DNA of 64,000 nt from Cryobacterium tepidiphilum (lineage in GTDB: Bacteria; Actinomycetota; Actinomycetes; Actinomycetales; Microbacteriaceae): positions 62,001 through 126,000 of the forward strand of contig NZ_RDSR01000002.1 of NCBI RefSeq assembly GCF_003716325.1, given 5' to 3'. The notes under the pieces are model-generated. The model saw nothing but the letters and a program-made list of their open reading frames with translations. It was not told the origin of the DNA and ran no database searches. Shown here in pieces: positions 16,754-25,355 of the stretch. Both the position numbers and the translations under genes were made by a program. The stretch's first letter is position 1. Each line of letters starts with the position of its first letter.

Positions 16754-19316
16754 CGACACCCCGAACATCCCGGGAGACGCCGCCGCCGACGAGGCTGCCC
16801 GCTACCTGTTGCAGCACGGCAAGGTCGACCAGGTCGACCTGCAACTCGAGATGCAGCGCTCGTACCTCGACTACGCCATGAGCGTCATCGTGGGCCGCGC
16901 CCTGCCCGACGTGCGCGACGGCCTGAAGCCGGTGCACCGCCGCGTCATCTACGCCATGTACGACGGCGGCTACCGACCCGACAAGGCCTTCTCCAAGTGC
17001 TCCCGCGTTGTCGGCGACGTCATGGGGCAGTTCCACCCGCACGGCGACACGTCCATCTACGACGCGCTCGTGCGCCTGGTGCAGCCGTGGAGCCTCCGCT
17101 ACCCCCTCGCGCTCGGCCAGGGCAACTTCGGCTCCCCGGGCAATGACGGCGCAGCCGCTCCCCGGTACACCGAGACCAAGATGGCCCCGCTCGCGCTCGA
17201 AATGGTGCGCGACATCAACGAGGACACCGTCGACTTCCAGGACAACTACGACGGCCGTACGCTGGAACCGACCGTCCTGCCTTCGCGATTCCCGAACCTG
17301 CTGGTCAACGGCTCCGTCGGCATCGCGGTCGGCATGGCCACGAACATCCCGCCGCACAACCTGCGTGAAGTGGCCGCCGGCGCGCAGTGGTACCTCGAGA
17401 ACCCGGACGCGACGCGCGAAGAGCTGCTGGACGCCCTCGTGCAGCGGATCAAGGGACCGGACTTCCCGACCGGCGCACAGATCCTCGGCATCAAGGGCAT
17501 CCAGGACGCCTACCGCACCGGCCGCGGATCCATCACGATGCGTGCCGTAGTCACCATCGAGGAGCTCCAGGGCCGCACCTGCCTCGTCATCACCGAGCTG
17601 CCCTACCAGGTCAACCCCGACAACCTCGCGATCAAGATCGCCGAGCTGGTCAAGGACGGCAAGATCTCCGGGATCGCCGACATCCGGGATGAGACCTCGG
17701 GACGCACGGGCCAGCGCCTCGTCATCGTGCTCAAGCGTGACGCGGTTGCGAAGGTCGTGCTGAACAACCTGTACAAGCACACGCAGTTGCAGGAGAACTT
17801 CGGCGCGAACATGCTCGCCATCGTCGACGGTGTGCCGCGCACACTGCCGCTCGACGGCTTCATCTCGGCGTGGGTCGCTCACCAGATCGACGTCATCGTT
17901 CGCCGCACCCAGTTCCGGCTGAACAAGGCCGAAGCGGATGCGCACATCCTGCGCGGTTATCTCAAGGCGCTCGACGCCCTCGACGAGGTGATCGCCCTCA
18001 TCCGTCGTTCACCCACGGTCGACGACGCCCGCGCGGGCCTGATGGAGCTGCTCGACGTCGACAAACTGCAGGCCGACGCCATCCTCACCATGCAGTTGCG
18101 CCGTCTCGCCGCGCTTGAGCGCCAGAAGATCGTCGACGACGCGGCGCGCCTTGAAGAGGAGATCGCCGAGTACAAGGCGATCCTCGCCAGCCCGGAGCGC
18201 CAGCGGAGCATCATCAGCGAGGAGCTCGCCGAGATCGCCGAGCGATTCGGCGACGACCGCCGCACCGAGATCATGTTCGGGTTCGACGGTGACATGTCGA
18301 TCGAGGACCTGATCCCCGAAGAGGAGATGGTGATCACCGTCACCCGGGGCGGTTACATCAAGCGCACGCGAAGCGACAACTACCGCAGCCAGCACCGCGG
18401 CGGCAAGGGCGTGCGCGGTGCCCAGCTCCGTGCGGACGACGTGGTGGAGCACTTCTTCGTGACCACCACCCACCATTGGCTGCTGTTCTTCACCAACACC
18501 GGACGCGTGTACCGCGCGAAGGCGTACGAGGTGCAGGAGGGCGGCCGTGACGCCAAGGGACAGCACGTCGCCAACCTCCTCGCCATGCAGCCGGGCGAGG
18601 AGATCGCGCAGATCCTCGACATCCGCGATTACCAGGTGGCGACCTACCTCACCCTCGCCACCCGTGAAGGGCTGATCAAGAAGACACCCCTCGTCGAGTA
18701 CGACACGAACCGCTCAGGCGGCATCATCGCCATCAAGCTTCGCGAAGGCGACGAACTCGTCTCCGCGATGCTCGTCGACGAGGACTCCGATCTGCTCCTC
18801 GTGTCGCGCAAGGGCATGTCGATCCGCTTCCAGGCAACGGATGAGGCGCTGCGCCCCATGGGGCGGAGCACATCCGGCGTCATCGGCATGCATTTCCGCG
18901 GCGACGACTCGCTGCTCGACGCATCCGTGGTCTCCGACCAGGGGTACGTCTTCGTCGTGACCGAGGGCGGCTACGCCAAGCGCACATCCGCCGACCAGTA
19001 CCGCTTGCAGAACCGTGGTGGGCTGGGAATCAAGGTGGCCAAGCTCAGCGAGGACCGCGGCGAACTGGTCGGCGCCCTGATCGTCGATGAGGGCGATGAG
19101 GTGCTCGTGGTCCTCGCGGGCGGCAAGGTGATACGCTCTGACGTCGCCGAAGTGCCGGCCAAGGGGCGCGACACGATGGGCGTGGTCTTCGCGAAGTTTG
19201 CGGAAAAAGACAGGATCATCGCTATAGCGAAGAACACCGAACGCAATCTGGTAGCCGAAGAGATCGAAGCTCCACTCGAAGGCGAGCAGGGGAAAGAAGA
19301 GTCAGTAGATGAGTAG
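16743..19316 (+). CDS. gyrA: DNA gyrase subunit A
   Basis: GyrA cleaves and rejoins DNA through its catalytic tyrosine Y142 (in APRYTETK) and wraps DNA with its C-terminal beta-pinwheel. It has 857 residues. The start is TTG 16743, overlapping gyrB by 11 bases, with AAGGAC upstream; no ATG or GTG fits the conserved N terminus better. The quinolone region reads [11 protein letters not shown], so the residue matching E. coli Ser83 is T103 and the Asp87 position is D107. The GyrA-box QHRGGKG needed for wrapping is near residue 550. The tail is acidic. Confidence 0.97.
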   Translation: MTSDDTPNIPGDAAADEAARYLLQHGKVDQVDLQLEMQRSYLDYAMSVIVGRALPDVRDGLKPVHRRVIYAMYDGGYRPDKAFSKCSRVVGDVMGQFHPHGDTSIYDALVRLVQPWSLRYPLALGQGNFGSPGNDGAAAPRYTETKMAPLALEMVRDINEDTVDFQDNYDGRTLEPTVLPSRFPNLLVNGSVGIAVGMATNIPPHNLREVAAGAQWYLENPDATREELLDALVQRIKGPDFPTGAQILGIKGIQDAYRTGRGSITMRAVVTIEELQGRTCLVITELPYQVNPDNLAIKIAELVKDGKISGIADIRDETSGRTGQRLVIVLKRDAVAKVVLNNLYKHTQLQENFGANMLAIVDGVPRTLPLDGFISAWVAHQIDVIVRRTQFRLNKAEADAHILRGYLKALDALDEVIALIRRSPTVDDARAGLMELLDVDKLQADAILTMQLRRLAALERQKIVDDAARLEEEIAEYKAILASPERQRSIISEELAEIAERFGDDRRTEIMFGFDGDMSIEDLIPEEEMVITVTRGGYIKRTRSDNYRSQHRGGKGVRGAQLRADDVVEHFFVTTTHHWLLFFTNTGRVYRAKAYEVQEGGRDAKGQHVANLLAMQPGEEIAQILDIRDYQVATYLTLATREGLIKKTPLVEYDTNRSGGIIAIKLREGDELVSAMLVDEDSDLLLVSRKGMSIRFQATDEALRPMGRSTSGVIGMHFRGDDSLLDASVVSDQGYVFVVTEGGYAKRTSADQYRLQNRGGLGIKVAKLSEDRGELVGALIVDEGDEVLVVLAGGKVIRSDVAEVPAKGRDTMGVVFAKFAEKDRIIAIAKNTERNLVAEEIEAPLEGEQGKEESVDE

Positions 19317-19713
19317 CGTCGCCGAGAAGCTGGCAAAGAAGTCAACGCGGAAACCCGCCACGAAGCAGGTGCGCCTGAAGCTGGTGTACATCGACTTCTG
19401 GTCTGCCGTGAAACTGTCGTTCCTGATCGCCATCTGCGTGGCCATCGTCACGATCGTCGCGACCTTCCTCATCTTCACGGTGCTGAACCAGACCGGTCTC
19501 TTCGAGCAGATCAACCAGATCTATACGTCGATCGCGGGGGAGACGAGCGACCTCTCGACCATTCTCTCGCTGGGTAACATCATGGGCTTCGCCGTGGTCG
19601 TCGCCCTGCTGGACACCGTCGTCATCACGGCGCTCGGCGCGGTCGTGGCCCTGCTCTACAACCTCAGCGTCAAGATGACCGGCGGGCTGCTCGTCGGCTT
19701 CACAAACAACTGA
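19309..19713 (+). CDS. DUF3566 membrane protein
   Basis: A 134-residue protein with a basic N terminus ([15 protein letters not shown]) and two transmembrane helices (about 38-62 and 92-122). It carries the DUF3566 pattern, seen almost only next to gyrA in actinobacteria. It overlaps the gyrA stop by eight bases, so the two are translationally coupled. The function is unknown. A GC-rich hairpin follows its stop. Confidence 0.88.
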   Translation: MSSVAEKLAKKSTRKPATKQVRLKLVYIDFWSAVKLSFLIAICVAIVTIVATFLIFTVLNQTGLFEQINQIYTSIAGETSDLSTILSLGNIMGFAVVVALLDTVVITALGAVVALLYNLSVKMTGGLLVGFTNN

Positions 19714-19716
19714 TCG

Positions 19717-19737
19717 GCGCCGGCATTGAGCCGGCGC
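19717..19737 (+). terminator. GC-rich hairpin after the gyrase operon
   Basis: GCGCCGGC (19717-19724) pairs perfectly with GCCGGCGC (19730-19737) around a five-base loop. No T run follows, so it may be a weak or protein-assisted terminator. Confidence 0.5.
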
Positions 19738-19786
19738 TCGATTAGAAGATCGTGGCAGATTCAGGTAGTCTCTAATCTGCCCAATC

Positions 19787-19860
19787 GGGGATATAGCTCA
19801 GGCGGTTAGAGCGCTTCGCTGATAACGAAGAGGTCCCAGGTTCAAGTCCTGGTATCCCCA
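19787..19860 (+). tRNA. tRNA-Ile (GAT anticodon)
   Basis: A complete 74-base cloverleaf. The acceptor GGGGATA pairs with TATCCCC, the D arm contains AGCTCAGGCGGTTAGAGC, the anticodon loop is CTGATAA closed by CTTCG/CGAAG, and the T arm is GGTTCAAGTCC. CCA is not encoded. It lies directly after the gyrA operon, its usual place near the origin. Confidence 0.95.
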
Positions 19861-19873
19861 CAATTCCCCATCC

Positions 19874-19946
19874 GGGGCCTTAGCTCAATTGGTAGAGCGC
19901 CTGCTTTGCAAGCAGGAGGTCAGGAGTTCGATTCTCCTAGGCTCCA
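19874..19946 (+). tRNA. tRNA-Ala (TGC anticodon)
   Basis: A complete 73-base cloverleaf 13 bases after tRNA-Ile. The acceptor GGGGCCT pairs with AGGCTCC, including the G3-U70 wobble that marks alanine tRNA. The anticodon loop is TTTGCAA and the T arm GAGTTCGATTCTC. CCA is not encoded. A 12-base piece of its 3' end is repeated 48 bases downstream. Confidence 0.95.
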
Positions 19947-19995
19947 CACTTCGATCTCCGCGTGATACGTCACGGGGATCACACCTAGGCTCCAC
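19936..19995 (+). repeat. 12-bp direct repeat of the tRNA-Ala 3' end
   Basis: CCTAGGCTCCAC at 19936-19947 (tRNA-Ala 3' end) recurs exactly at 19984-19995. Duplication of a tRNA 3' end is a typical footprint of integrase-mediated insertion followed by loss of the element. The sequence between is short and codes nothing. Confidence 0.55.
19953..19980 (+). terminator. Imperfect hairpin after tRNA-Ala
   Basis: A GATC...GATC bounded inverted sequence with inner CGTGA/TCACG arms around TACG. It may end the tRNA transcript. The pairing is imperfect and no T run follows. Confidence 0.35.
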
Positions 19996-20035
19996 GTTCT
20001 CCTGGAACTGAGCTGTCTGCGGTGCGTGCTCGTCG

Positions 20036-20120
20036 CTACTGAGTGTGGTGAACGTAGAGGTCGCGGAGCAGCGCGATTTCGGCTCCGTGGTGCAGGATCT
20101 CTTGGGTAGTAGTACCTGGC
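20036..20120 (-). pseudogene. Remnant of a DinB-like protein C terminus
   Basis: Read on the - strand, this piece gives EILHHGAEIALLRDLY followed a few residues later by a TAG stop. That resembles the C-terminal end of DinB-superfamily (DUF664-like) proteins. The frame is closed by a TGA about 35 codons upstream and has no start or ribosome site, so it is a leftover fragment. The rest of 19996-20230 shows nothing else I recognise. Confidence 0.4.
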
Positions 20121-20230
20121 GCCAGTCGGCTGCGGCGTGACGGAAAACGCGCGCGTCAAGGCGACTTACAGGCAGCTTGGACGGCACGGCCGTACATGGA
20201 CTTCGAGATCCACCGACTCGCACATCCTGA

Positions 20231-21178
20231 TCAGGCGAGGGAGAGCGCGACTCCGTCAAGAATGTCGTGCTCGCTCGTCACGACGGTGTCGAGGCTGCGT
20301 CCCGATGCGGCGACAGCGTCAACCGTTCGGCGCAGGACCGTCGCCCAGACCAGGGCGCCGGCAGCGATGACGTCGATCCGTCCGGGGTGCATGTATGGCA
20401 GAGCCGCCCGCTCGTTGCGGGTCATCCCTGCGAGGTCATCGCACGCGTCGAGGACTGTCGCGATCGGCAGCCGCGCACCGTGGATGGCGCGTGCATCGTA
20501 TCGATCGAGCCGCAGGGCATGCGCGGTGATCGTCGTGACCGTCCCCGCGACGCCGATGATCTCGCGTACCTCGGTCAGGTCGACGCTGTCGGTCGCCTCG
20601 TCGATGGCGGCATTGACGTCGCGGCGCAGATTGCGGCGGTCGTCCTCAGCCGGAGGATCGGTGCGCACGTTGCGTTCGGTCATGCGCACGCAGCCGACGT
20701 CCATCGAGTAGATGGACTCCGGGGAGCCTCCGCCGAGCACGAGCTCCGTCGAACCGCCGCCGAGGTCGACGACGAGACGTCCCCGCGCATCGTCGTTCGA
20801 CGCGTTGAGGGCGCTTGTCGCGCCTCGGAATGACAACGCTGCCTCCTCAGCGCCCGCGATCACCTCAGGATGGACGCCGATGATCTCACGGACCGCGTCG
20901 ATGAAGACCTGCCGGTTGGCCGCATCCCGGGTCGCTGAGGTGGCCACGAACCGGACTTTCTCGACTTCGTGCTTCGCGCACTGGGCGGCGTAACGCCGTG
21001 TCGCATCGAGGGTGCGCTCGAGAGCGGCGTCGGCGAATCGGCCCGTACGATCCACGCCCTCGCCGAGCCGCACGACCTCGAGGGTGCGCACGATGTCGGT
21101 TACGACGCCGTTCGCGACGTCTGCGATGAGTAGGCGGATGGAATTGGTGCCACAGTCGATGGCGGCCACTCGGGTCAC
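20231..21178 (-). CDS. ppx: Ppx/GppA exopolyphosphatase
   Basis: This family cleaves terminal phosphate from polyphosphate or converts pppGpp to ppGpp. The product is a 315-residue single-domain ASKHA-fold enzyme, shorter than E. coli Ppx, as usual for actinobacteria. The N-terminal phosphate loop is AIDCGTNSIRLLI. The second loop is VVDLGGGSTELVLGGG. The start is the GTG at 21178, because AAGGAG overlaps the alternative GTG at 21184 and is correctly spaced only from 21178. Whether it prefers polyphosphate or pppGpp cannot be told. Confidence 0.88.
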   Translation of the reverse strand: MTRVAAIDCGTNSIRLLIADVANGVVTDIVRTLEVVRLGEGVDRTGRFADAALERTLDATRRYAAQCAKHEVEKVRFVATSATRDAANRQVFIDAVREIIGVHPEVIAGAEEAALSFRGATSALNASNDDARGRLVVDLGGGSTELVLGGGSPESIYSMDVGCVRMTERNVRTDPPAEDDRRNLRRDVNAAIDEATDSVDLTEVREIIGVAGTVTTITAHALRLDRYDARAIHGARLPIATVLDACDDLAGMTRNERAALPYMHPGRIDVIAAGALVWATVLRRTVDAVAASGRSLDTVVTSEHDILDGVALSLA

Positions 21179-21255
21179 GGTCACTCCTTCAGGACGAGGT
21201 TCGCGCCGCTTTTCAGCGGCAGAGGACGACGGGGGCAGGACGCGAGGGAAACACA

Positions 21256-21283
21256 GAACGCCCGGCCTTTCGACCGGGCGTTC
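21256..21283 (-). terminator. Hairpin terminator between ppx and the next gene
   Basis: GAACGCCCGG (21256-21265) pairs perfectly with CCGGGCGTTC (21274-21283) around an eight-base loop. It follows the stop of the - strand gene at 21302 and would separate it from ppx. Confidence 0.7.
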
Positions 21284-21301
21284 TTCGCGTGTTGCGGAGG
21301 G

Positions 21302-21871
21302 TCAGCTTTCCTCGACAGGGGTGACGGTCGTTGCGGTGCCGCCGGTGGTGCTCGGTGTGGTGACCACGACCTCGTCTTCCTCGGCGACCCAGAGCTCGTC
21401 ATCCGCCTTGAAGGTCTGCCAGATGGCGTAACCCACCCCTGCAGCGGCGACCACGGCAGCACCGAGGGCGATGAAGGTGCCGACGCCCGGTCCCTTCTTC
21501 TCGACCACCACCGGCTTCTGGAGGTGCATGCGGGACAGGGCAGCGCGCACGCGGGCGTCTTTCGCGACGTCGCCGACGGACATGACGGCGCCGATGGCCG
21601 TGCCGACGGCCGGGAGGGTGGTGGCCGCGACCCGGTGTCCAATTCCCCCGGCGATCCCCTGGGTGGTGGCCACGTGTGGCTTGACGTACTGGTCGTAGCT
21701 GCTCACCACGCGGGGAACGACCTCTTCCCTGGTGAGCACGCTCGCCTGCCGCGCCGCCTCGCGCGCCACGGCGCCCGCGCGGTCCAGCACGTCCTGCTGC
21801 TGGCTCCACAGCTCGTCTGCGTGCTTCCGCAGCCGATCGAGTTCCTTGCGGCGCTTTCGTGACAGGCTCAT
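21302..21871 (-). CDS. Hypothetical membrane-anchored protein
   Basis: A 189-residue protein that I do not recognise. It has a basic, coiled-coil-like N terminus (SRKRRKELDRLRKHADELW), then an alanine-rich helical region. One predicted transmembrane helix lies near 135-157 (IALGAAVVAAAGVGYAIW), and a short acidic, threonine-rich tail ends the protein. The start is ATG 21871 with GGAGG seven bases upstream; a longer open frame to 22015 has no such site. Its own terminator separates it from ppx, so it is probably a single-gene unit. Confidence 0.75.
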   Translation of the reverse strand: MSLSRKRRKELDRLRKHADELWSQQQDVLDRAGAVAREAARQASVLTREEVVPRVVSSYDQYVKPHVATTQGIAGGIGHRVAATTLPAVGTAIGAVMSVGDVAKDARVRAALSRMHLQKPVVVEKKGPGVGTFIALGAAVVAAAGVGYAIWQTFKADDELWVAEEDEVVVTTPSTTGGTATTVTPVEES

Positions 21872-22003
21872 CTGGACCCTCCATCGATGTCGTGTTGCGA
21901 ACAGTGTCCATCTTGCCACCGAATCGACTGGGAGCGCTCTGGGAGTATCCCCGCATTCCCGCTGATCGGGTGTCGAAACGGCGGCTGTGTAAGAATTGAC
22001 CCT

Positions 22004-22543
22004 ATGTCCAAGCACACGGCGATCGCCACCCTCAACACCTCACTCGGCCCGATCACGATCAACCTCTACGGCAACCACGCTCCGAAGACGGTCAAGAACT
22101 TCGTCGGCCTGGCAACGGGGGAGATCGAGTGGACGCACCCCGGCACGGGCGTGAAGAGCACCGACCCGCTGTACGACGGCACCATTTTCCACCGCATCAT
22201 CAAGGACTTCATGATCCAGGCCGGCGACCCGCTGGGCCAGGGGATCGGCGGCCCGGGCTACCAGTTCGACGATGAGATCAACCCGGAGCTCGACTTCACC
22301 CAGCCGTACGTTGTCGCGATGGCCAACGCCGGAACCCAGGGTGGCCGCGGAACGAACGGCTCGCAGTTCTTCATCACCGTCGTGCCCACCACCTGGCTGC
22401 AGGGCAAGCACACCATCTTCGGCTCGGTCGATGACGAGGCGTCACGCGCCATCGTCGAGAAGATCGCCGCCGTGCCGACCGGCCGTGGCGACCGGCCCCT
22501 CGAGGACGTCGTCATCGAGAGCGTCACGGTCGAGCAGGTCTAG
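22004..22543 (+). CDS. ppiA: Peptidyl-prolyl cis-trans isomerase (cyclophilin)
   Basis: A cyclophilin that speeds proline isomerisation during folding. The 179-residue protein has no signal peptide, so it is cytoplasmic. Core motifs are visible: FHRIIKDFMIQAGDP, the active-site stretch MANAGTQGGRGTNGSQFFIT and WLQGKHTIFGSV. The start is ATG 22004 (MSKHTAIATLNTSLGP). No ribosome site precedes it; TAAGAAT lies 8 bases upstream, so a leaderless mRNA is possible. The order ppiA-rhomboid-crgA is conserved near actinobacterial origins. Confidence 0.94.
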   Translation: MSKHTAIATLNTSLGPITINLYGNHAPKTVKNFVGLATGEIEWTHPGTGVKSTDPLYDGTIFHRIIKDFMIQAGDPLGQGIGGPGYQFDDEINPELDFTQPYVVAMANAGTQGGRGTNGSQFFITVVPTTWLQGKHTIFGSVDDEASRAIVEKIAAVPTGRGDRPLEDVVIESVTVEQV

Positions 22544-22558
22544 GGCCCCGGGCAGCAC

Positions 22559-23383
22559 GTGACTGCAGGGCCGGAGGGTTCGGCGAACCACTGTTACCGG
22601 CATCCCGACCGCGAGAGCTACGTGCTCTGCCAGCGCTGCGGGCGCACCATCTGCCCGGAGTGCATGACGCAGGCGCCCGTCGGGGTGATCTGCCCGGAAT
22701 GCATGCGTGAGGCACGAGCCAGCATGCCGCGGACAAAGCCGGCACTGCTGCGGCGCTCCGATGACCGGCCCGTGGTCACCCTGGGCATCATCGCGGTGAC
22801 CGTCGTGGTCTACCTGCTGCAGTGGATCCCGGGCTTGGCGGTGACGCAGAACCTCGCGTACACCCCGATCCTCACGGCGGTCGAACCGTGGCGCATGCTG
22901 ACGAGCGTCTTCGTGCATTCGCGCGGCTTCATCTTCCACATCCTGCTCAACATGTACATGTTGTGGATCTTCGGCCAGCTCATGGAGCAGCTGCTCGGCC
23001 GAGCGCGCTTCCTGTCGCTGTACCTCATCTGCGGGTTCGCTGGATCGGTGGGCGTGCTGCTTCTGGCGCCGGTGAACACGGTTGTCGTTGGTGCGTCCGG
23101 TGCGATCTTCGGGCTGATGGGTGCGTTCCTGGTCATCCAGCGCCGGCTCGGCGGCAATACCAACCAGCTGCTCATCCTGTTGGTGATCAACCTCGTGATC
23201 GGGTTCATCCCCGGCCTGAACATCGCATGGCAGGCCCACGTGGGGGGGCTTGTCGGCGGCGCGCTCGTGGGCGTCATCTACCTGGAGACCAGAGGCCGCC
23301 AGCGGAAGGCGCTACAGATCGCGCTCCTGGTGGCGCTTGTCGTGGTGCTGGTGGCGGCATCCGTTGCCCGCATCCTGCTGTGA
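22559..23383 (+). CDS. Rhomboid family intramembrane serine protease
   Basis: Rhomboids cut transmembrane substrates inside the membrane. The 274-residue protein starts at GTG 22559. A short zinc-binding N terminus (C12, H15, C24, C27, C32, C35, C45, C48) resembles a B-box finger. Six or seven transmembrane helices follow, with the catalytic pair S180 (GASG) and H227 (AHVGG). WRMLTSVFVH is the conserved L1-loop region. The zinc module is common in actinobacterial rhomboids of this locus. The substrate is unknown. Confidence 0.92.
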   Translation: MTAGPEGSANHCYRHPDRESYVLCQRCGRTICPECMTQAPVGVICPECMREARASMPRTKPALLRRSDDRPVVTLGIIAVTVVVYLLQWIPGLAVTQNLAYTPILTAVEPWRMLTSVFVHSRGFIFHILLNMYMLWIFGQLMEQLLGRARFLSLYLICGFAGSVGVLLLAPVNTVVVGASGAIFGLMGAFLVIQRRLGGNTNQLLILLVINLVIGFIPGLNIAWQAHVGGLVGGALVGVIYLETRGRQRKALQIALLVALVVVLVAASVARILL

Positions 23384-23387
23384 AAAG

Positions 23388-23396
23388 TTATCCACA
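23388..23396 (+). promoter_or_regulatory. Isolated DnaA box
   Basis: Exact TTATCCACA a few bases past the rhomboid stop, about 13 kb from the origin, followed by TTTCCACAC and GGGGATAAT. A single 9-mer match can occur by chance. Confidence 0.35.
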
Positions 23397-23443
23397 GGAC
23401 TTTCCACACTGGGGATAATTACATCCGTGTAATTAGCGGTGAT

Positions 23444-23689
23444 TCAGCGCCACTGGGTGGTCATGAGGAAGCCGATGAAGGCGATTCCGAAGCCGACGAG
23501 AATGTTCCAGGAGCCGAGCGCGGGCACGGGGAGCTGGCCCTGGCTGACGTAGAAGACGATGATCCAGACCAGGCCGAGGAGCATGAAGCCGAACATCACC
23601 GGCTTGAACCACACCGGGTTGGGCGCGTCCTCGCTGGAGCGGGGAACGTCGTCGCGGGCGGGCCGGGTGCGGGAATTCGTACGTGCCAT
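23444..23689 (-). CDS. crgA: Cell division protein CrgA
   Basis: CrgA is a small actinobacterial membrane protein that helps assemble the septum and recruits peptidoglycan synthases to FtsZ. The 81-residue product has a basic N-terminal tail (MARTNSRTRPARDDVPR). Two transmembrane helices (about 30-48 and 58-76) are joined by a short outside loop, and the protein ends TTQWR, as family members do. It starts at ATG 23689 and is divergent from the sortase gene. Confidence 0.92.
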   Translation of the reverse strand: MARTNSRTRPARDDVPRSSEDAPNPVWFKPVMFGFMLLGLVWIIVFYVSQGQLPVPALGSWNILVGFGIAFIGFLMTTQWR

Positions 23690-23760
23690 GCCCGAGATTC
23701 TATCGGTAACCAGCTGTATACCCCTGAGGCTGGTCGGGAAGCCCTCATCGCGGGGGCGAT

Positions 23761-23766
23761 TAGACT
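23761..23766 (+). promoter_or_regulatory. Possible -10 element of a leaderless sortase mRNA
   Basis: TAGACT ends six bases before the ATG of the sortase gene, and no ribosome site lies between. This spacing predicts transcription starting at or next to the start codon. No clear -35 is seen. Confidence 0.4.
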
Positions 23767-23772
23767 CATTTC

Positions 23773-24549
23773 ATGATCGGGAGCCGGCAGGAGAAAGTGG
23801 GGGACACACCCACGCCTCGTCGCCGGCTGTCGGTGGTCGGGGTCCTGGGAGAGCTTCTCATCACGGGAGGCGTCCTGGTGTTCCTCTTCCTCGGCTGGCA
23901 GCTGTGGTGGAACGACATGATCGTGGCGAACCAGCAGAACCAGGCCGCCAGCGACATCAGTCGGCACTGGATCGAGCAGGCGCCCTCGGCCGCGCCCACA
24001 GCCCAACCGAGTCCGGAGCCGGTCGAACCGGTCGTCGCGGCACAGCCCGCCAAGGGCGACGCCTTCGCCGTTCTCTACATTCCCCGCTACGGCGCCGACT
24101 ACCACCGGACCATCGGGCAGGGCACCGGGCTCAGCATCCTGAACAGCCCCCGCCTCGGCATCGGCCACTATCCCCAGTCCCAGATGCCCGGGGAGGTGGG
24201 CAACTTCGCGATCGCCGCCCACCGCAGCGCCAACGGCGGCGGAATGCACCTGATCGACACCTTCCAGCTGGGCGACCCCATTTACGTGCAGACCGCCGAC
24301 GGCTACTACACCTACCGCTTCCGCGATCTCCAGTACGTGAAGCCGTCCGCCGTCGAGGTGCTCGCGCCGGTTCCCAACCGGCCGGGGGTCAAGCCCACCG
24401 ACCGCATCATCACACTCACGAGCTGCAACCCGTTGTATTCCACCGCAGAACGCGTGGTCGCGTACGGTGTCTTCGAATCGTGGCGACCGACATCCGCCGG
24501 ACCGCCTGATGACCTCGCACCGATCATCCAGGCCCAGGCCAAGGGATAG
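23773..24549 (+). CDS. Class E sortase
   Basis: Class E sortases anchor LAxTG-type proteins to the peptidoglycan of high-GC Gram-positives. The 258-residue protein has one N-terminal membrane helix (about 28-46). A proline-rich spacer and the catalytic domain follow, with H150 (IAAHRS), C218 (TLTSC) and R227. The class E trait of TLTSC in place of TLxTC is visible. It starts at ATG 23773, apparently leaderless. Substrates are not next to it, so sorting targets must be elsewhere. Confidence 0.92.
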   Translation: MIGSRQEKVGDTPTPRRRLSVVGVLGELLITGGVLVFLFLGWQLWWNDMIVANQQNQAASDISRHWIEQAPSAAPTAQPSPEPVEPVVAAQPAKGDAFAVLYIPRYGADYHRTIGQGTGLSILNSPRLGIGHYPQSQMPGEVGNFAIAAHRSANGGGMHLIDTFQLGDPIYVQTADGYYTYRFRDLQYVKPSAVEVLAPVPNRPGVKPTDRIITLTSCNPLYSTAERVVAYGVFESWRPTSAGPPDDLAPIIQAQAKG

Positions 24550-24558
24550 GAGGCCACC

Positions 24559-24720
24559 ATGTACGCAGCGCTCTGGCGCATCCTCCCCGGCCCGTTGTGG
24601 GTGCGCATCCTCCTGGTGCTGGTGCTCCTTGCGGCCGTGCTCTACGTGCTCTCCACCTGGATTTTTCCCTGGGTGGACTCGATTGTCTCGAACCAGGAAG
24701 CGACGGTAGGCGCGCCATGA
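24559..24720 (+). CDS. Small one-helix membrane protein
   Basis: A 53-residue protein (MYAALWRILPGPLWVRILL at its start) with a single transmembrane helix near 18-42 and a short polar tail. The ribosome site AGGAGG lies six bases before ATG 24559. Its stop overlaps the start of the glutamine amidotransferase as ATGA. Similar tiny proteins lie at this position in related genomes (from memory), which supports a real gene. The function is unknown; the site in the division and kinase cluster suggests an envelope role. Confidence 0.75.
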   Translation: MYAALWRILPGPLWVRILLVLVLLAAVLYVLSTWIFPWVDSIVSNQEATVGAP

Positions 24721-25355
24721 CCAGGATCCTCGTCATCGACAACTATGACAGCTTCGTGTACACACTGAACGGATACCTCGTCGAACTGGGCGCGGAGACC
24801 GATGTCGTGCGGAACGACGCCTTCGATCGAGGTGAGGTGGCGGAGCGGATCAGCGCGTACGACGGCGTCTTGCTGTCACCGGGACCGGGAAAGCCCGTTG
24901 ACGCGGGCGTCTCGATCGCGGTCGTGGCGGCCGCCATGGAATCGGGAACGCCCTTGTTCGGCGTGTGCCTGGGGCACCAGGCCATCGCCGAGGCCTTCGG
25001 TGCCACGGTGACGAACGCGTCGGAGCTGATGCACGGCAAGACCTCCCGCGTCAGGCACGACGGCAGCGATTTCTATGCGGGGGTGCCGCAACCGTTCACC
25101 GCCACCAGGTACCACTCGCTGGCGGTGGTCGACGAGACGGTTCCGCCCGAGCTCGTCGTCACGTCGCGTACCGAGGGTGGCGCGATCATGGGACTGCGCC
25201 ACGTCTCGGCGCCGATCCTGGGCGTGCAGTTCCACCCGGAGTCCGTGCTGACGGAGGGCGGCTATCACATGCTCGGCAACTGGTTGGCGCTGGCCGGGCT
25301 CCCGGAGGCCCGCGAGCGGGCGGGGTCGCTGAACCCGTTGTTGAAGCTGGGTTAG
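24717..25355 (+). CDS. pabA: Glutamine amidotransferase of aminodeoxychorismate/anthranilate synthase
   Basis: This class I amidotransferase releases ammonia from glutamine for a chorismate-using partner in folate (PabB) or tryptophan (TrpE) synthesis. The 212-residue product starts MTRILVIDNYDSFVYTLNGYL. It carries the catalytic triad C84 (GVCLGHQ), H173 and E175 (FHPESVL). The start at ATG 24717 overlaps the small membrane gene. No synthase partner lies nearby, so pabA versus trpG is unresolved; this origin-proximal copy is usually called pabA. Its stop overlaps the convergent kinase gene by four bases. Confidence 0.9.
   Translation: MTRILVIDNYDSFVYTLNGYLVELGAETDVVRNDAFDRGEVAERISAYDGVLLSPGPGKPVDAGVSIAVVAAAMESGTPLFGVCLGHQAIAEAFGATVTNASELMHGKTSRVRHDGSDFYAGVPQPFTATRYHSLAVVDETVPPELVVTSRTEGGAIMGLRHVSAPILGVQFHPESVLTEGGYHMLGNWLALAGLPEARERAGSLNPLLKLG

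Noticed and set aside
17040-17066. Quinolone-resistance change in GyrA at the Ser83-equivalent position (Thr)
   Set aside because: Threonine, serine or alanine occur naturally there in actinobacteria, so resistance cannot be claimed.
19885-20259. A 124-codon frame on the - strand through tRNA-Ala
   Set aside because: It translates a tRNA gene (typical RIELLTSCLQS artefact) and has no start context.
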